Part shown: one piece after another, positions 32,667-44,641 of the stretch | Position numbering within the stretch: the first letter of the stretch is position 1 | Layout of the letters: the number at the start of each line of letters is the position of its first letter | Position numbers and translations under genes: made by a program | Assembly: GCA_018398575.1 (NCBI GenBank) | Contig: JAGTXZ010000014.1 | Coordinates: 868,001-932,000 of the forward strand | From: Ampelomyces quisqualis | Lineage: Eukaryota > Ascomycota > Dothideomycetes > Pleosporales > Phaeosphaeriaceae | Direction of reading: 5' to 3' | DNA length: 64,000 bases | Notes under the pieces: model-generated | What the model was told of the DNA's origin: nothing | What the model saw: only the letters and a program-made list of their open reading frames with translations | Databases searched by the model: none

Positions 32667-33091
32667 TGTGTCTGAGAATAGGAATGCTGGTCGTTAAGCG
32701 CGGCGCTATTGCTGTTTCTTGAACGGAATAAATGTAGGTTGAGGCGATCGTTGGTGTTCACTGTTTACTTTGGTCTCGGCTGTTTGGGACAACTCAAAGC
32801 CGCCGGCGTGCACGATCCACCTCACGTTCAAAAGTGGAGCCGTGTCACGTGGGCTTGTGATTGGATAGCAGGTGCGAATGTGACATGGGTCTGGCTTGAA
32901 GATCGCGACCAAGAGCTTGGTCTTTTGATGAGACTCTTGTCCTGTACCTCCCTCTTCGCCGACTTCCTCTCGTTTGGTGCTGTATCAGAGCAGAGAGCAG
33001 CCATTACTAGCCGATTGACCGCCTATATAATCAGGAATACACCTTATCGAGCTCTCGTCGCACCATCTGTGGGGCCATCAACACCGTCGTC
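32667..33091. other. Divergent promoter region of the Tctex and vtc1 genes
   Basis: This 425-bp region separates two start codons on opposite strands. It contains CACGTG near 32847 and an ATTGG (reverse CCAAT) box shortly after. No other feature was seen. Confidence 0.5.
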
Positions 33092-33533
33092 ATGTCTACA
33101 CAACCTCTGCTCCAAACTGCTCCCGGTACGACCCAATCTCCCGCGCCTGCATACTGCCAGTACGAATATCTAACACTAATTCGCAGGCAAGCGCATCGCC
33201 CTCCCCACCCGCGTCGAGCCCAAAGTTTTCTTCGCCAACGAACGGACATTCCTCTCATGGCTCAACTTCACCGTCATCCTCGGCGGCCTCGCAATTGGCC
33301 TTCTCAACTTTGGCGACAAGATTGGAAAGATTAGTGCTGGGCTCTTCACCCTTGTTGCTATGATGGCTATGATTTATGCGCTGTTCACATTCCACTGGCG
33401 CGCGAGGAGCATTAGGATGCGCGGCCAGGGTGGTTTCGATGACCGACTGGGCCCCACAATACTGACAATCGCGTTGTTCGCGGCTGTCATTGTCAACTTC
33501 GTCCTGAGATTGACCATGGGCAATGGTAAATAA
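33092..33533 (+). CDS. vtc1: Vacuolar transporter chaperone subunit Vtc1
   Basis: Exons 33092-33125 and 33187-33533 (61-bp intron with a CTAACA branch site) encode 126 residues, the normal length of Vtc1. After a short tail there is the DUF202 motif Pro-Lys-Val-Phe-Phe-Ala-Asn-Glu-Arg-Thr-Phe-Leu-Ser-Trp-Leu, then three membrane helices (residues about 36-55, 60-80 and 100-120). Vtc1 is a membrane subunit of the VTC complex, which makes polyphosphate from ATP on the vacuole membrane and pushes it into the lumen together with Vtc4. The polyphosphate-binding Lys and Arg residues before helix 1 are present. A short promoter region separates it from the divergent Tctex gene. Confidence 0.94.
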
Positions 33534-33864
33534 AGACAGAGCTAGGTCGAGAGAGCAACATCGTGGTTGATTGCAGTGAGACGGGCAGTCAAAGGACGCG
33601 CAAAATTTCAGGGAGAAAGAATGTTTTGATATTGTCTATATTGGACGAGGATGAGATGGTCTTCGAACAGTGAGGCTGAAGGAATGGCGGTTTGACTAAG
33701 ATGGGTACTGGAAGACTCCAGGCGACACTGTGGGGGATGCACGCTCGGATTATGCAAGTGCATGGAGTTAATGTTCGATGCGAATGTCTATTGATCTTTG
33801 AAGCCGAGTACATGAGTATGTCTGTAATCTTCCTTATCTTCCTGGCCAATGCAGCGATGGACGA

Positions 33865-34450
33865 TTACCCAGTCTTCTCCACATCACTTCCCCTTCGCTC
33901 ATCCACACTAGTGCCACTAGCCACACTCTCTGGAACCGCTCCCATCGCATCGTCATCATCGCCATCCTCCTCATGTACCATCTTCACCCTCATGCACCAT
34001 AATACATGCCTACACCTCTCGTCCCAACTCTCACTATCTTCCCTACACCTCAGACACTGCAACTCCTTCCTCGGCACAAACGGCACTTTGCCCTTCTCCA
34101 ACAGCGTCTCAGCCGCCATGTGCGCATGCTTATCTGCCGCATGTCTCAAGAACTTATCCTTCCGGTCAACCAGGAACGGATTGTTGACGTCCGCCGCAGC
34201 GCAGATGGAACATAGCTAGAGTTCTTGTGGCCCATATGTTTCCTCGTGACGCCGCCAATCGAAGACGCGTTTGGTGCGGTACCCGCAGCCAAATGTGCAG
34301 CGGTACGGCCCGATGTCGAAGGAGCGGCGGCGGCAGGCGGAGACGTATCTTTCAACGTGGGCCAGGGTGTGCGATGGGAGATGTTTTTTGCGGTCAAAAG
34401 TGTGTAGGGTTGTGGACGGGTGTTGGTGGGTTCTGTTGAGCGGTATAGAT
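33865..34450 (-). pseudogene. C2H2 zinc-finger gene relic with internal TAG
   Basis: On the minus strand, a frame entered through a good acceptor (TTTTTTCAG at 34459-34451) encodes Cys- and His-containing sequence. A Cys-Thr-Phe-Gly-Cys segment (near 34300) is followed by Trp-Arg-Arg-His-Glu-Glu. TAG then interrupts it at 34218-34216, just before Leu-Cys-Ser-Ile-Cys. The frame stays open for another 117 codons with paired Cys and His residues (including Cys-Leu-Arg-Cys) and ends at 33865. Fungal C2H2 proteins of this type have Trp between the Gln-Glu-Leu and Cys-x2-Cys parts, so TGG to TAG is the likely lesion. Upstream exons near 34480-34800 could not be joined with confidence. A novel intron removing TAG would also cost a zinc-binding residue. 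Confidence 0.55.
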
Positions 34451-36112
34451 CTGAAAAAATTGGATCACAGTCCGCAATGTAATCTGAAGTGTCACTTCCT
34501 TCACCTCGTTGCTCGATATAATCAGCAATCAATTCCTTTCGCGTATGGATGGCGGTTGCGAAGCCTGCCAAACGTGCGTCTGAAAGATCTGGTGCAACGT
34601 CTGGCTGTAAAAAAGTCTTGATACCATTGCCGAAGTAGTCGATACTGTTTCTCGCTCAAAGGGCTGCTCGATCTACGGGCATTCTGGCAGTCGGTATCTT
34701 GATACTCAGAGGCTGCAGGATTGTGCTTCTTGGAGACTGCAGGTATAGTGTTGGCTTTTTCTGTGCTATTTTCCTGATTCGAAGGAGTCTTGTGCACCAA
34801 TTTTGAGTAGTAAGATGGAACCTCGATACGACATGTTACTCATGCATCGGTAGACGTCAGCTCGAAAGAAGCAGTAAGGTTGTTTGGACAGATTGACAAC
34901 GCATTTAATGATGCGGTGGAGGTGTTCAGCCTGTGCATCATCAAGAACAACCCGGTGACCATAGTAACGACACCTGGGATGACTTTTCCTCTTCTTCATG
35001 ATTCAGGCATCTGTGAGAATGCAAACATGTACGCTCCATGTGCTCATTTTTCGAGCCTCTCAGATGTCTGACCGGCGGTTAAGTCACTTCTGAAGCGGTT
35101 AGCATAGGATTGCTGGACAAGATGCCACCCGAGTCCTTGAGCCCTTGAGCCCAAACAGCCCCCGTCGATAACTATCTCGTTGGGCAGCACGAGAAAATGT
35201 AGTTAAAAATATCAAGGATAGCCGCAGCAGCTGAGCTACGGAGTAAACGATTCTACCGAGAGATGGCTGTGAATGGGGTAACGCGTTCCATTGTGATTCG
35301 TTACTGCACGGCAGCACTTCGCCCCCCATTCGTGCAGCATATATGCGTCGGAGAACATATTCTGTGAGGCAAAGCATAGGCTAGAACAATGTTTGCGAAG
35401 TTATCGCGGGCCAAGTGTGGAAAGAGAGGGACAGTGGTCTTGGAGTGGCGGCTATTGTTCGCAGCTCAGCTTGCAAGGTCACGTCCTCTTATGAACAGGA
35501 TGGCCAAGGGACATCGCAGGACATGTAGACTCTGGCGCCCTCCCTTCAATACTTCTCATGTGTGTCTTTTCTCATCATTTGTGCGCTGCGTATTGACCGC
35601 CTTAGCTTGGGCGTGTATACTTGAGAATCGGCTTGTGGGGCGATAACAAGAAGCTAGGCACAAACACGCAAACTTTGACCTCAGAACGAGGCTTGGGTAA
35701 GCCAGTTTCATGTTGAACATCTATATGATACTCGAACTTGAGTGATCTAAGTGGAGCGCGCTAGAGCCAGGAGCGAATGCCTAAGTCGATTGTACCGGTA
35801 GCTTCGAGGTAAAGCAAATATGCCATTTTAGGATACGACTGAGGGTCAGGTGAGCGCTAATTGGATATTGTCTAGATTGCTACCAGTAATATTGTATGCA
35901 AGAACTGCTGGCAATGATCTCGCGCGTCAGGACTCGAAGCCAATGAAGCCTGCCACTGCAAAGATATGCAGCGCTAAGTTGGACTCTCGCGTGCATGACC
36001 ATCCCTTCCACCTTCACTGGCGCTCTTCTCTACCGGTCGGGCAGCTTCACTATTTCACTGCATCCTGCAGAAAGGAGTATTTCAGTGCAGGCAGCACAGC
36101 GAACGAGAACAT
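34451..36112. other. Gene-poor region
   Basis: The first few hundred bases probably hold the 5' exons of the C2H2 relic; a frame near 34522-34800 is open but unconvincing. The rest, to the end of ALG10, contains scattered short frames without domains and one TACGGAGTA (35237-35245). No RNA gene or transposon was recognised. Confidence 0.5.
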
Positions 36113-38056
36113 TCACCAGAGGAATCGCTGCACTTTGCCAGGCTCATCTGGCCATGTGAAGCCTCGGTAGAGAAAAGTGTGGGCTATCGTGATATTTATG
36201 GCCAATAGCCATAATGTCTCGAGGCCGAGTCGAGCGTCGTACCGAATTCCATTCGATGGTCTCTGTCGTGAGAGTGAAGCGGGCGCAGCCTGTACATGAA
36301 GCCTCCAGATGATCCATGGTAGGATGAAATAGCGAGGTTCGACTAAAGGAGCTGTGACAACAGACAAGGTCGTCGTGACCAGCCAAATAGTGAGGAAGCT
36401 GACTTGACAAGGCGAAAGCCTGGTTTCGACGCTGGTTGAATGGCCGTTTTCGCGCTGCTCCTTTAGTGCTTGCTCGTCATTGGAATGCACACCTATGGCA
36501 TTGGTCACCAGCCATGCACATGTATAGTAGACAGGGATCGCAAGGTATCTGATAGCTGGATGTTGTCGAAGGATCCGAAAAACGTAAAAGACATAGTGTC
36601 GATTGTCGGCTAGGGTGTATGGGTGGATAATAGTGTTCCAATGAACCGCTGCGACAGCGAACAATATGAAAATACCTGAAAGCGCAGCATCTGGAAGACT
36701 GTACACTCCATAAGCCAAGTGAATCTTCTCCATCGATGTGCGAATCTGAAGAGGGAGACGCCTGCTGGCAGCTTGAAGAAGTGGTCCCGCTACAAGTGGC
36801 GCAGAGAAAAATGCAATATATGGCCAGATATACAACATCTGGGGAAGATGCAGAGTGGCCGTATGTGCAGATTTGTCACCTAGAACAATCAGTTCTTGCA
36901 TGTCATCAAATACGCAGAATGAAACATACCCAACACAACGCTGCCGTTCCATATCACGAACGTTGCGAACAGGGCAAGAAGAATGAGGTACGGGAGAGTA
37001 ATCCGAATTATCGATAGTGGATTTCTCATGACTGCAATTGCAACAGTTAAGAGTAAGATAGCGTAGTCTTGCAGTCGTCAGCACAAGTAAGTGTCGATCA
37101 ATTCAGCTTTTCAAACCTTGAAACGCAGCATCTTGAACAGCGCAATCTTGAATGACTCCATACTTCCAGCCGCTATGCACAGCTTCTACCACATTTGCAG
37201 CCTCGGAAGTCTTCGCCATAGATGCTTCCGCTTTGAGACTGTCGATGACCTCCAGCCCAGCCGGGAAGACAGCTACCCAGAAAATATTTGTCTGTCGAAA
37301 TAGCAAAGCGATTAGACCAACAACTACTGCACTTATGATCTCAAAAGCGCTGCCAGATGCGGTTCTCTTTCGCAAAAATACATTGTAGCTCAACAGTACC
37401 ATCAGCGTGGACCAAACATCGGTGTAGAATAGTGCTGAGAAAAAGAACAATGGTGGGAACAGAGCAATATTCAAAGCTGTGTTAGCATCCAGTATCACCG
37501 TTGATTCGCTAGTATCCTGTTTGTTGTATGGCTGTATTCCATCCACTACCACATCCCGAGATTTGACGTTGCGGATGCGAAGCAGACGAAGGATGTCATA
37601 GCTTGAAAGGCAAAGTAGTACTGACGCCAGAACATTGAGGGCTCGGAGTGAAGCTGTGCTGCACCCAAAGACGGGTTTGGCAAACTTTGCAATAAGATAT
37701 CTTTGCCCGTTAGCAAGCAGACGTCGGTGCATCATTGCACACTGATGGTCATCTTACAAGCCTGGTGGTGTGGTGATCTTGGGATCCCATGTATAGTCAC
37801 CCTCGCAATACTTCTGTGCTTGTGGCACGTGGAAGAACTCATCCTGCAGACCGATCAATGTCATAAGTCCGAAAGCACAATTACAAGCACTCACAAGATA
37901 CGGATTCGGTACGTTTCCTGAAACCAGATTATGCCACGTAAGCGAGAGGCTCAAAGCCGCCAGCAGAACGACCTGCAACGGCCAATCCTGCAAGAAGGAG
38001 CTCATCACTCGTGAGGAAGATGAATCGTGCCGTGAGGAAATGATGATGTCGCACAT
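36113..38056 (-). CDS. alg10: ALG10 alpha-1,2-glucosyltransferase
   Basis: Four minus-strand exons, 38056-37758, 37700-37117, 37067-36930 and 36879-36113, give 595 residues in one frame. Introns are 57, 49 and 50 bp; the first ends in an unusual AAAG acceptor 10 bases after GCTAAC, the second starts GTTTGA. The family motif Asp-Glu-x-Phe-His-x-Pro-Gln-Ala lies near residue 73, followed by Tyr-x-x-Trp-Asp-Pro-Lys-Ile-Thr-Thr-Pro-Pro-Gly-Leu-Tyr, with Leu-Gly-Asp-Lys-Ser-x-His later. The rest is a series of hydrophobic helices. ALG10 (Die2) adds the last, third glucose to the dolichol-linked N-glycan precursor in the ER lumen, the step that makes it a good substrate for oligosaccharyltransferase. 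It is divergent from psf2 with only 140 bp between starts. Confidence 0.94.
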
Positions 38057-38196
38057 TGGTAGCCATCGCGAATGAATAAAGGGACCCTGAAACGCTAGAG
38101 CAAACGTGGAGTACCTAGCGTGGAGACCGCGTTCGCGTCAATTCACCCCAAACCTTGTAGGCAGTGCAGCATATCGCACAACCACGCGTCGCAGTC
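38057..38196. promoter_or_regulatory. Compact divergent promoter of alg10 and psf2
   Basis: Only 140 bp separate the two start codons, so both genes must share this region for initiation. No TATA box was seen. Confidence 0.6.
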
Positions 38197-39067
38197 ATGG
38201 CATTGCCTCTTCCTCCGGGGCTCACACCTCCGGAGATTGCATTCCTGTGCGAGATGGAGCTTGTCACGGTAATCCCGCGCCAAAGACTGGAAGGACTCGA
38301 GCTTCTTGGGGTATGCATGCCCCGCCAACACCCCGCCATACACACCCTGTTGGAGACATGGTAGGGAGGAAAGATTGCAGAAATAAAATGCTAATTATTT
38401 TCAGGGACGCATAAAACCGCTCAACCCTCCTCACCGAACCAACGTCCCCTTGTGGCTCGCACTCCTGCTCAAACGACAGCAGCGCGCAAACATACTTCCG
38501 CCAGCATGGCTGAACACATATTCCCTTACTGCGATTCTTGACCACGAGATCGATCACGACGAGATATTCTCTCCTCCGCCACGGTTGCCTCCACAACCAT
38601 CGAACAACACCCTACCCACCTCTCCACCATTTCTCCCCCACAACACAGCGGATGCCGCGCCAGATGCACTACCATACCATTGGCTGGAGATTGGAGAGAT
38701 GCTACTTGAGACCGCCTCTGATGACTTTGGAGAGCCGGACAACGTACGGAAACTGTTAAGAGGGTTGAGAGAGGTCAGAATGGCAAAACTTAGAAATGGT
38801 GTTGAGGTCCTGGACGCTGGAGGTGGCGTCAAGATGAATGGTGTAGGAGGCATGGAAGTTGTAGAAGGCAGAGCATTTGTCACTGGCGTCATTGACGGGC
38901 TGAGGTTCGTATGATTAAGATGACATCGTCGACCATTAGCTGACTTGGGCAGGAATCTCTCAGCTTCGCGAGAGCAGCAGCGCAAAGATCGAGATCGAGA
39001 CGAGGTAGAGAACGGATACTCAGGCACCGCTGCTGATTATGACGACGACGAAATGGACATGCAATGA
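38197..39067 (+). CDS. psf2: GINS complex subunit Psf2
   Basis: Exons 38197-38310, 38405-38904 and 38953-39067 give 242 residues. Exon 1 starts Met-Ala-Leu-Pro-Leu-Pro-Pro-Gly-Leu-Thr-Pro-Pro-Glu, as Psf2 does. Exon 2 has the Val-Pro-Leu-Trp-Leu-Ala-x-Leu-Leu-Lys motif and a His-Trp-Leu-Glu-Ile-Gly block. The second intron uses donor GTTCGT; the nearby GTATGA donor would end the protein early in a basic tail, so I preferred the form ending in an acidic Asp-Asp-Asp-Glu tail. Psf2 with Sld5, Psf1 and Psf3 forms GINS, which joins Cdc45 and MCM as the replicative helicase. A low-complexity Pro/Ser/Asn loop (residues about 90-120) is longer than in yeast. Confidence 0.92.
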
Positions 39068-41871
39068 GTGAGACATGGAAAGCCACGAGTTTGCGGACGA
39101 CATCACGAACAGCACTGTGCACACATTGCAACATGTTGTAACACGGAAAAAGAGCCGAGTCTGAGCATCATTGCAAGAGTAGTTCGGCAGAACGATTGCT
39201 TGAAAGCGATAAATTGGCAAAAGTCATGACACGCCGCAGGTCACCCACGCTGCTTTGCTCCGACACATTGGAGGCATATTCGTTGTCCACCCTTGGCTTG
39301 CGCGGGCACGCGGGCCAGCTATTTTCGATATCCAGTGAATGTACTCCGTAGCTGGCGACGGCTATCAACAATACCCCTCTGAGGTTCAACATAGCCGAGC
39401 TTGCAGAGTTGGAAGCGCCTCGGTGGGTCACGATAATGCTGTGTAACATTGAGCTCCCGAACGGCCCGCTGTCACACGCCCGTCACGCGCATTAGTCGGA
39501 GTGACATTTGAAAAGGGCGAAAACCTCGAATATTGGCATATGCAGATTATCGTCACACGCTACAGCGACGTTGTTGGCTGGGCGAGTATCGGAGCTGTAG
39601 CGTAACGCATAAGCAATCTCAAAGGCCCTCCGCTAGGATCAACATCCAAATGCGCAAAGCAAAGAGGTAGGCTGTAATTTGGCGAGCCTGAGTCTCAGAC
39701 TGCGCAAATAAGAAAAGTTTCATCATGCAATATGCATTAGTCACTCCACATGTAGGCTGTGAGTCGCCAAGTGGCCGCGCCATCGTGTTACATCGCGAAC
39801 AACCCCATGTATACACTGTAGTAGAGAGCCTAATCTGGCCGACGATCTTAACCGTCGTGTATTCCTAGACAAAACCAATTGTCGAAGCCGCCTCGAGCAG
39901 CCAGCCGCTATCCACGCAGAACACCAAGCCAGATACCCACTACCACAACCATCACGCATGAAAGAAAACCACGTCAACGGGTGACTCAAGTTTTCCATGG
40001 CAACAACACCAGACCCAAGCCCAACACCTCAGCGAACCCAAACTCATGGAAAACTACTGTACATACCATCCACGTCCAAACCATCTCCTCCTGCTAAAAG
40101 TTCCTCTTTCCCTCGTCGTCCCAGCCTCTCGCGCACGATTCCTGTCCTGTCGCTCTCGCTTACATGGTCTCGTACCAGGGTGTGTATTAGTATAGCAGCA
40201 ACCAACGCTCTTTTCCCGTGATTCTTTTCCGCCGGGAGGAATTTCAACAACATCCTGGCTTGGAAAAGAGTCGGTGGGTGGGGTTGTGTGGTTATTTCGT
40301 CGAATGGGATTCGAGACCGGGTTTCGTATGAGTGACATTCCGCGTTGGGCGGAGGAGATGGAGAGGGTGTGGAACAGAGAGTGTTTTTGAAGTGTGTTGG
40401 GTGTTTCTTGTCAGTGTGTGTGCGCGATGGAGACTGTGGACTGTGGGATTTGAGCATGCGGATGGCACTACGTGTGCATGGTTCTATAGATGGCGATTTC
40501 GTGCGTCTATGGATTGCGTTTGGCAAAAGTGATGAAGGAAAGATCCGTGTGTGTGTAGAGTACGGAGTGCGGAACATTGTCTTGGCGTCATGCAGGTACG
40601 GAGTATGGAATTACATGGGGTTGAGATATATTTAGATAGCGGGAAGTTGGGTGGCACTTTTTGTTACCTCGACTGTGCAGGCGGGCGCGAGAAGAGCTGT
40701 GGGCAATCCGCATACACGCGAGAATGTTTGCGCTGTATTGAACCGGCAGTCTCACGGGAGTACAGATTGTTCACGTTACGGCTGCAGGAATTGCGCCGCG
40801 CGGCACCGCGGTGTGACACTGGTCTCGGAGCCGCAGTTCCGTCGACTCACGCAGAACCGATAAGATTTGACCGCGGGCCAGGCTTGCGGTAATTGATACA
40901 TCTGCGATGCAATGTTGTAGATTGATGAAAGACTATCAATCGTGTGAGGACGATTGTGGCACCTTCGTCGCTATGATAGGACGGACAGGTTGACTACCTC
41001 GACGGAGTCGATACTGACATGTCGTGGTGACAGAATTGCGCGTAACTTACTCCGTACATGCACCACTGCTTCAGATGCACCAACCTCTACTGAATGTGCA
41101 CACCGTTCGAAATGCGCCAAAGATAACAACCCGTCCTTGTCGCACGATCGATCTTGACGTAAAATGCCTTCCTGATACACGTACAAACGGAAAGAATATT
41201 GCCGGACCCTTCGTCATATCGAAGGTGGCACGCAAGGAGCGCCCTGACTGTCACATACCGGCAACGTCTCGGCTGCGAGTGAGGCGCAGGAAGGGCTTCA
41301 TGAAGCTGACTCGATGGACAAAGGGAGCTCAAGGGATGCTGGATGTGTTGCTTGAGTCGATGTTCGCTGAATCGTTTGCTCGGTGTCTCCCGGGGCTATC
41401 TCCTGAGTCCATGGTACACCGCTGTAAGTGAGCACGGTGCAGTGGGTGCACATTGAAAAGCACGTGCTAGCCTTGAAAATTGCGCATACTATGTAGATGT
41501 TGAAGACGTGAAAAAAATTGAAACTGCGTTCCTTGAATGGTAGAAAACGTACGCTGAATGCTGGTCTTGAATTCCGCTGCACAAGTACAGTTGGGATAAT
41601 AGCGATGGGGGAGAATGCATCGTTAAGAAAAGATTTGATCAGATAAATGAAAAGCTCGGAAAGCCCACTATGTTGTAGATGCTTCTCTATGTCGTTTCGT
41701 CTCATGGTTCGTTACGGAGTACCAGAACCGGAACGAAAGCGTGATTTGCTGAGGACGTCGCGAGAGCTACGTCAAGCCAGTCGCAGTCTCGCTGCAAGAT
41801 GTGATGGCGGGTCCGCGTGCCTACCGTCCCAAGCCTGCGAACGGGTCAGGACTCAGAAGACGTGCTGCGTT

Positions 41872-41971
41872 CAGAAGAAAGTCGTCAGTAAAAAGTCGTT
41901 AAAGAAAAGTCGGCAGAAAAAAGTCGTCAAAAAAAAGTCGGCAGAAAAAAGTCGGCAGAAAAAAGTCGTCA
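41872..41971 (+). repeat. Minisatellite of about 14 bp
   Basis: About seven units of AAAAAAGTCGGCAG and variants (GTCGTCAG, GTCGTTAA) run in tandem. On the plus strand they read as a Lys/Ser/Val-rich frame, but the flanking sequence is not a recognisable gene. Homogeneous adjacent units on the right side suggest recent expansion. Confidence 0.85.
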
Positions 41972-42369
41972 CCCTGACTGTCATCGAGTCGGCGAGGCTT
42001 TCGGCCACGATGAAGCTCGAGTCGCTCCTCTTCAACGCCGAGTCCATGGTCTGGGCGCCTGGCATGCTCCAACAACTGGTGCGTATAGATGGCAGATAGC
42101 GCCGAGAAACACTGCTTGCGCTGGGGTTACTCGGGCCCAGCGGCGACTCTTTCGTTGTTGCAAGCAGCAAGCCTATGCAAAGGCAATACTTGAGGAATGC
42201 TTCGAACCCGAGTACCGTGACGAGTGCTGAATTGTGAATCTGTGATTGAGGTTGCTACGACGCGCTTGTGTAAATACCACTTACCATATTGGTGTCTAGC
42301 TCCGCATTACTCCGTACGTGAAAACCACATGAGCTTGTCATCATGCGATTAACAACATATGCGTCAATG

Positions 42370-42385
42370 TACTCCGTACTCCGTA
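42370..42385. repeat. Double TACTCCGTA motif
   Basis: Two copies of TACTCCGTA overlap by two bases (42370-42378 and 42377-42385). Other exact copies, either strand, are at 29946, 35237, 39342, 40597, 41048, 41713, 42308, 43072, 45175 and 50194. Eight-base partial matches occur near 40561, 43759 and 57085. Confidence 0.8.
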
Positions 42386-43284
42386 CACGCTACATGGCTC
42401 TCTCTGACAAGGCCGAGGCTCGACCATTCTGTCGGAGCGGTACTTCGCACGACACGGTAGGATTCGCGTGGGCGCTGGCTGATCAGTGACGATCTAAACA
42501 GTGTAACGCGTCGAGGCGTGAACGAGCCGAGGTGGTATCACTACGAGCGTTGGCAGGAAATTGCGGACAGCCTTAACGGCAAGGCTTTTTGCTGCTGCTG
42601 TTGGAGAGAATGGGATGAAGCTTTGCACCAAGTGATTAGTATTGTCCAATGTGCATACGCTACGGTAGCTAAATGAATTCCCCGGGCGCTGTCTCCATGT
42701 GGCTGCTGCCATCTTATTTAAATCTAGTTAGCGAGAGCTTGGATAAGGACGCCAAGAGGGCCATTCACCGGAGAGATGTCCTACATGGAAACTACGTACT
42801 TCCGCGATGTTGAACGAGCTACTTGTGTAATGCAACTATTTACGAGCGGATGAAACCTCGGGTACGTAGTTTTGACACATGGTGTGCTTTATAGCATGTT
42901 ACGGCGAATGCTCAAAAATAATTGCTGGTAAAGCAGGGCCGTTTGCCGTTCAGTGGACGTGGTAGTTGTACTCGCGCAGTATATCGTGTAGACTGCAGTA
43001 CCACCGCAAGTCACTTGAAATCCCTGGAGTTCACGACGTTTGGGTTCAAGGCATCGCATTACTATTGGGCGTACTCCGTACAGCACGACACAAACGAAGC
43101 ATTCTTTGGGACCCGAAAACTAGCGGGAGAGTCCGGTACATGTGTGATGCGACCATGCAGCGCAGTCAAGTTCACAGGGGATGGAATTTCGTAACGCCAA
43201 CCTGAATTCAGAAATGACCGACTGCTGACTGGTTCAGCAAACGAGCAAAGGCTGCCGCAAACTATCTGTAGTATACACCCGCTC

Positions 43285-43361
43285 CAGTTCACGGAGTCTC
43301 GATTCAGCTTTGACGATCCGCTACAATTTACGGAGTCGAGATTTGGCTTTGACGATCTGCT
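43285..43361 (+). repeat. Imperfect tandem duplication of about 38 bp
   Basis: Two adjacent units, 43285-43322 and 43323-43361, share ACGGAGTC, a GATTCAG/GATTTGG block and GCTTTGACGATC. They differ at several positions, so the duplication is not recent. Each unit carries a partial TACGGAGTA-like core. Confidence 0.75.
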
Positions 43362-44545
43362 TCGCAGAAGCGCTAGCGTACAGTAGCTGCGGATCACAAT
43401 AGCGATTACCTTGAAGACACAGGTTGCCTTTTCGTTGCACGAGCGCCAGATGAAATGCAATTGCATGGTGGAGCTGGATCCAAACTTGCATGCTCTGGAC
43501 CTGATGTGGTTAGCGCCTTGGCGAGGTCCATAGTCTACAAAGGGATCATGGCCCTCGAGGGTCGCGCCACCTGGACTTGTAATTCTGATAGGGACTTTGC
43601 GAGTCGTCTTGTGAGGCGATACGCTCAATGTTTACATGCGGTCGCTCCCGAAGCCCCCATTTAGCGCGATCGGGGCAATGGACGGATGATGGATCCCGGC
43701 ACCGACGAAATACACCAATCCAAACCTTGTGCAGGCAATATAATATGTAGAGCCATGCTACGGAGTGCTCGTGATTCCAGTAGGTTTGCCGGTCTGAGGT
43801 CACATTCATCACAGCGCAAGTCCTTGCAGGAGCCGAAGCAGGCCATGATGATGCCAGAGCGAGGGTGATGCCCCTTGCCGACTCCAGTGACATCGTTGAA
43901 GGTCAGGACGGCGATGCGTAGCTCGCAGGGCGGCAGGGGAGAAAAAAATCGAACAGGCGCCATGTCGGGGGCGCGCAGGGCACCTCATGTGCTCGTTCCC
44001 CGGCGTGTGTGTGCCATGTGGAATCGATGGGACATTGGAGGCTTGTGGTGTCGCGGCCGCATGTCTGGCTGTTGAAGGATGCCGGCCAATTGGGTGAATT
44101 GGTAGAAATACTAGAGGCGTGCGCACGCTTGGTTGGGGGCGTCGGGCGTGGCAACCGGGGAGCGTGTGCCGTTCCGCAGGATTCGCTCTAACCGCATCCC
44201 GACGCCTCGAGACCGGGGCGGCGGGGAGGGTTCGTGCAAGCCTCGCGCTGCAGTAGTTCGCGTGCTGGCTTGTGCCCGCGGGTGCTTTTGACGCGGCCAG
44301 CTGCATTCACTGTGCCGAGAACGTGGCGTGTGTCATTGCGCAGATGCTGTGGTGTTGGGGGGTACTAGGTGAAAGAGAGCACGTTGGGGCAGCCCCGTCT
44401 ACCATCAAGACTCGCCGGCGCACAGCAGTGCAATTGGCCGTGTTGAGAGCATCCTGCCGTGGCACTCGGCCTTCTACCACCAATCGCCTCTCTGGATTAT
44501 GAGCTAGCGTTTTCTCTCATGGGCGAATCTTCACGGGAGATAGCG

Positions 44546-44641
44546 ACGCGGTCGCCGCGGTCGCCGCGGTCGCCGCGAGCTCGCCTGGGTGAACATGTAC
44601 ACCAGGAGTAGGGAGAAGGGAGTAGGGAGTAGGGAGTAGGG
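44546..44641 (+). repeat. GGTCGCCGC and GAGTAGGG microsatellites
   Basis: Three and a half perfect 9-bp units of CGGTCGCCG type (44546-44579) are followed within 30 bp by several 8-bp units of GAGTAGGG type (44605-44641). Both lie about 1.3 kb before the Ras-GEF start codon, in its probable promoter. Confidence 0.85.

Noticed and set aside
39168..39392. Minus-strand frame of 74 codons with a signal-like start
   Set aside because: It has only one Cys-containing segment, no conserved motif, and contains a TACTCCGTA repeat within the frame, so it is probably chance.
40044..40577. 177-codon minus-strand frame
   Set aside because: It is Pro/Ser/Thr/His-rich low complexity with overlapping frames on the other strand and no domain.
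42190..42220. TTCGAACC box resembling a tRNA B box
   Set aside because: There is no A box or cloverleaf-compatible arms at the right distance on either strand.
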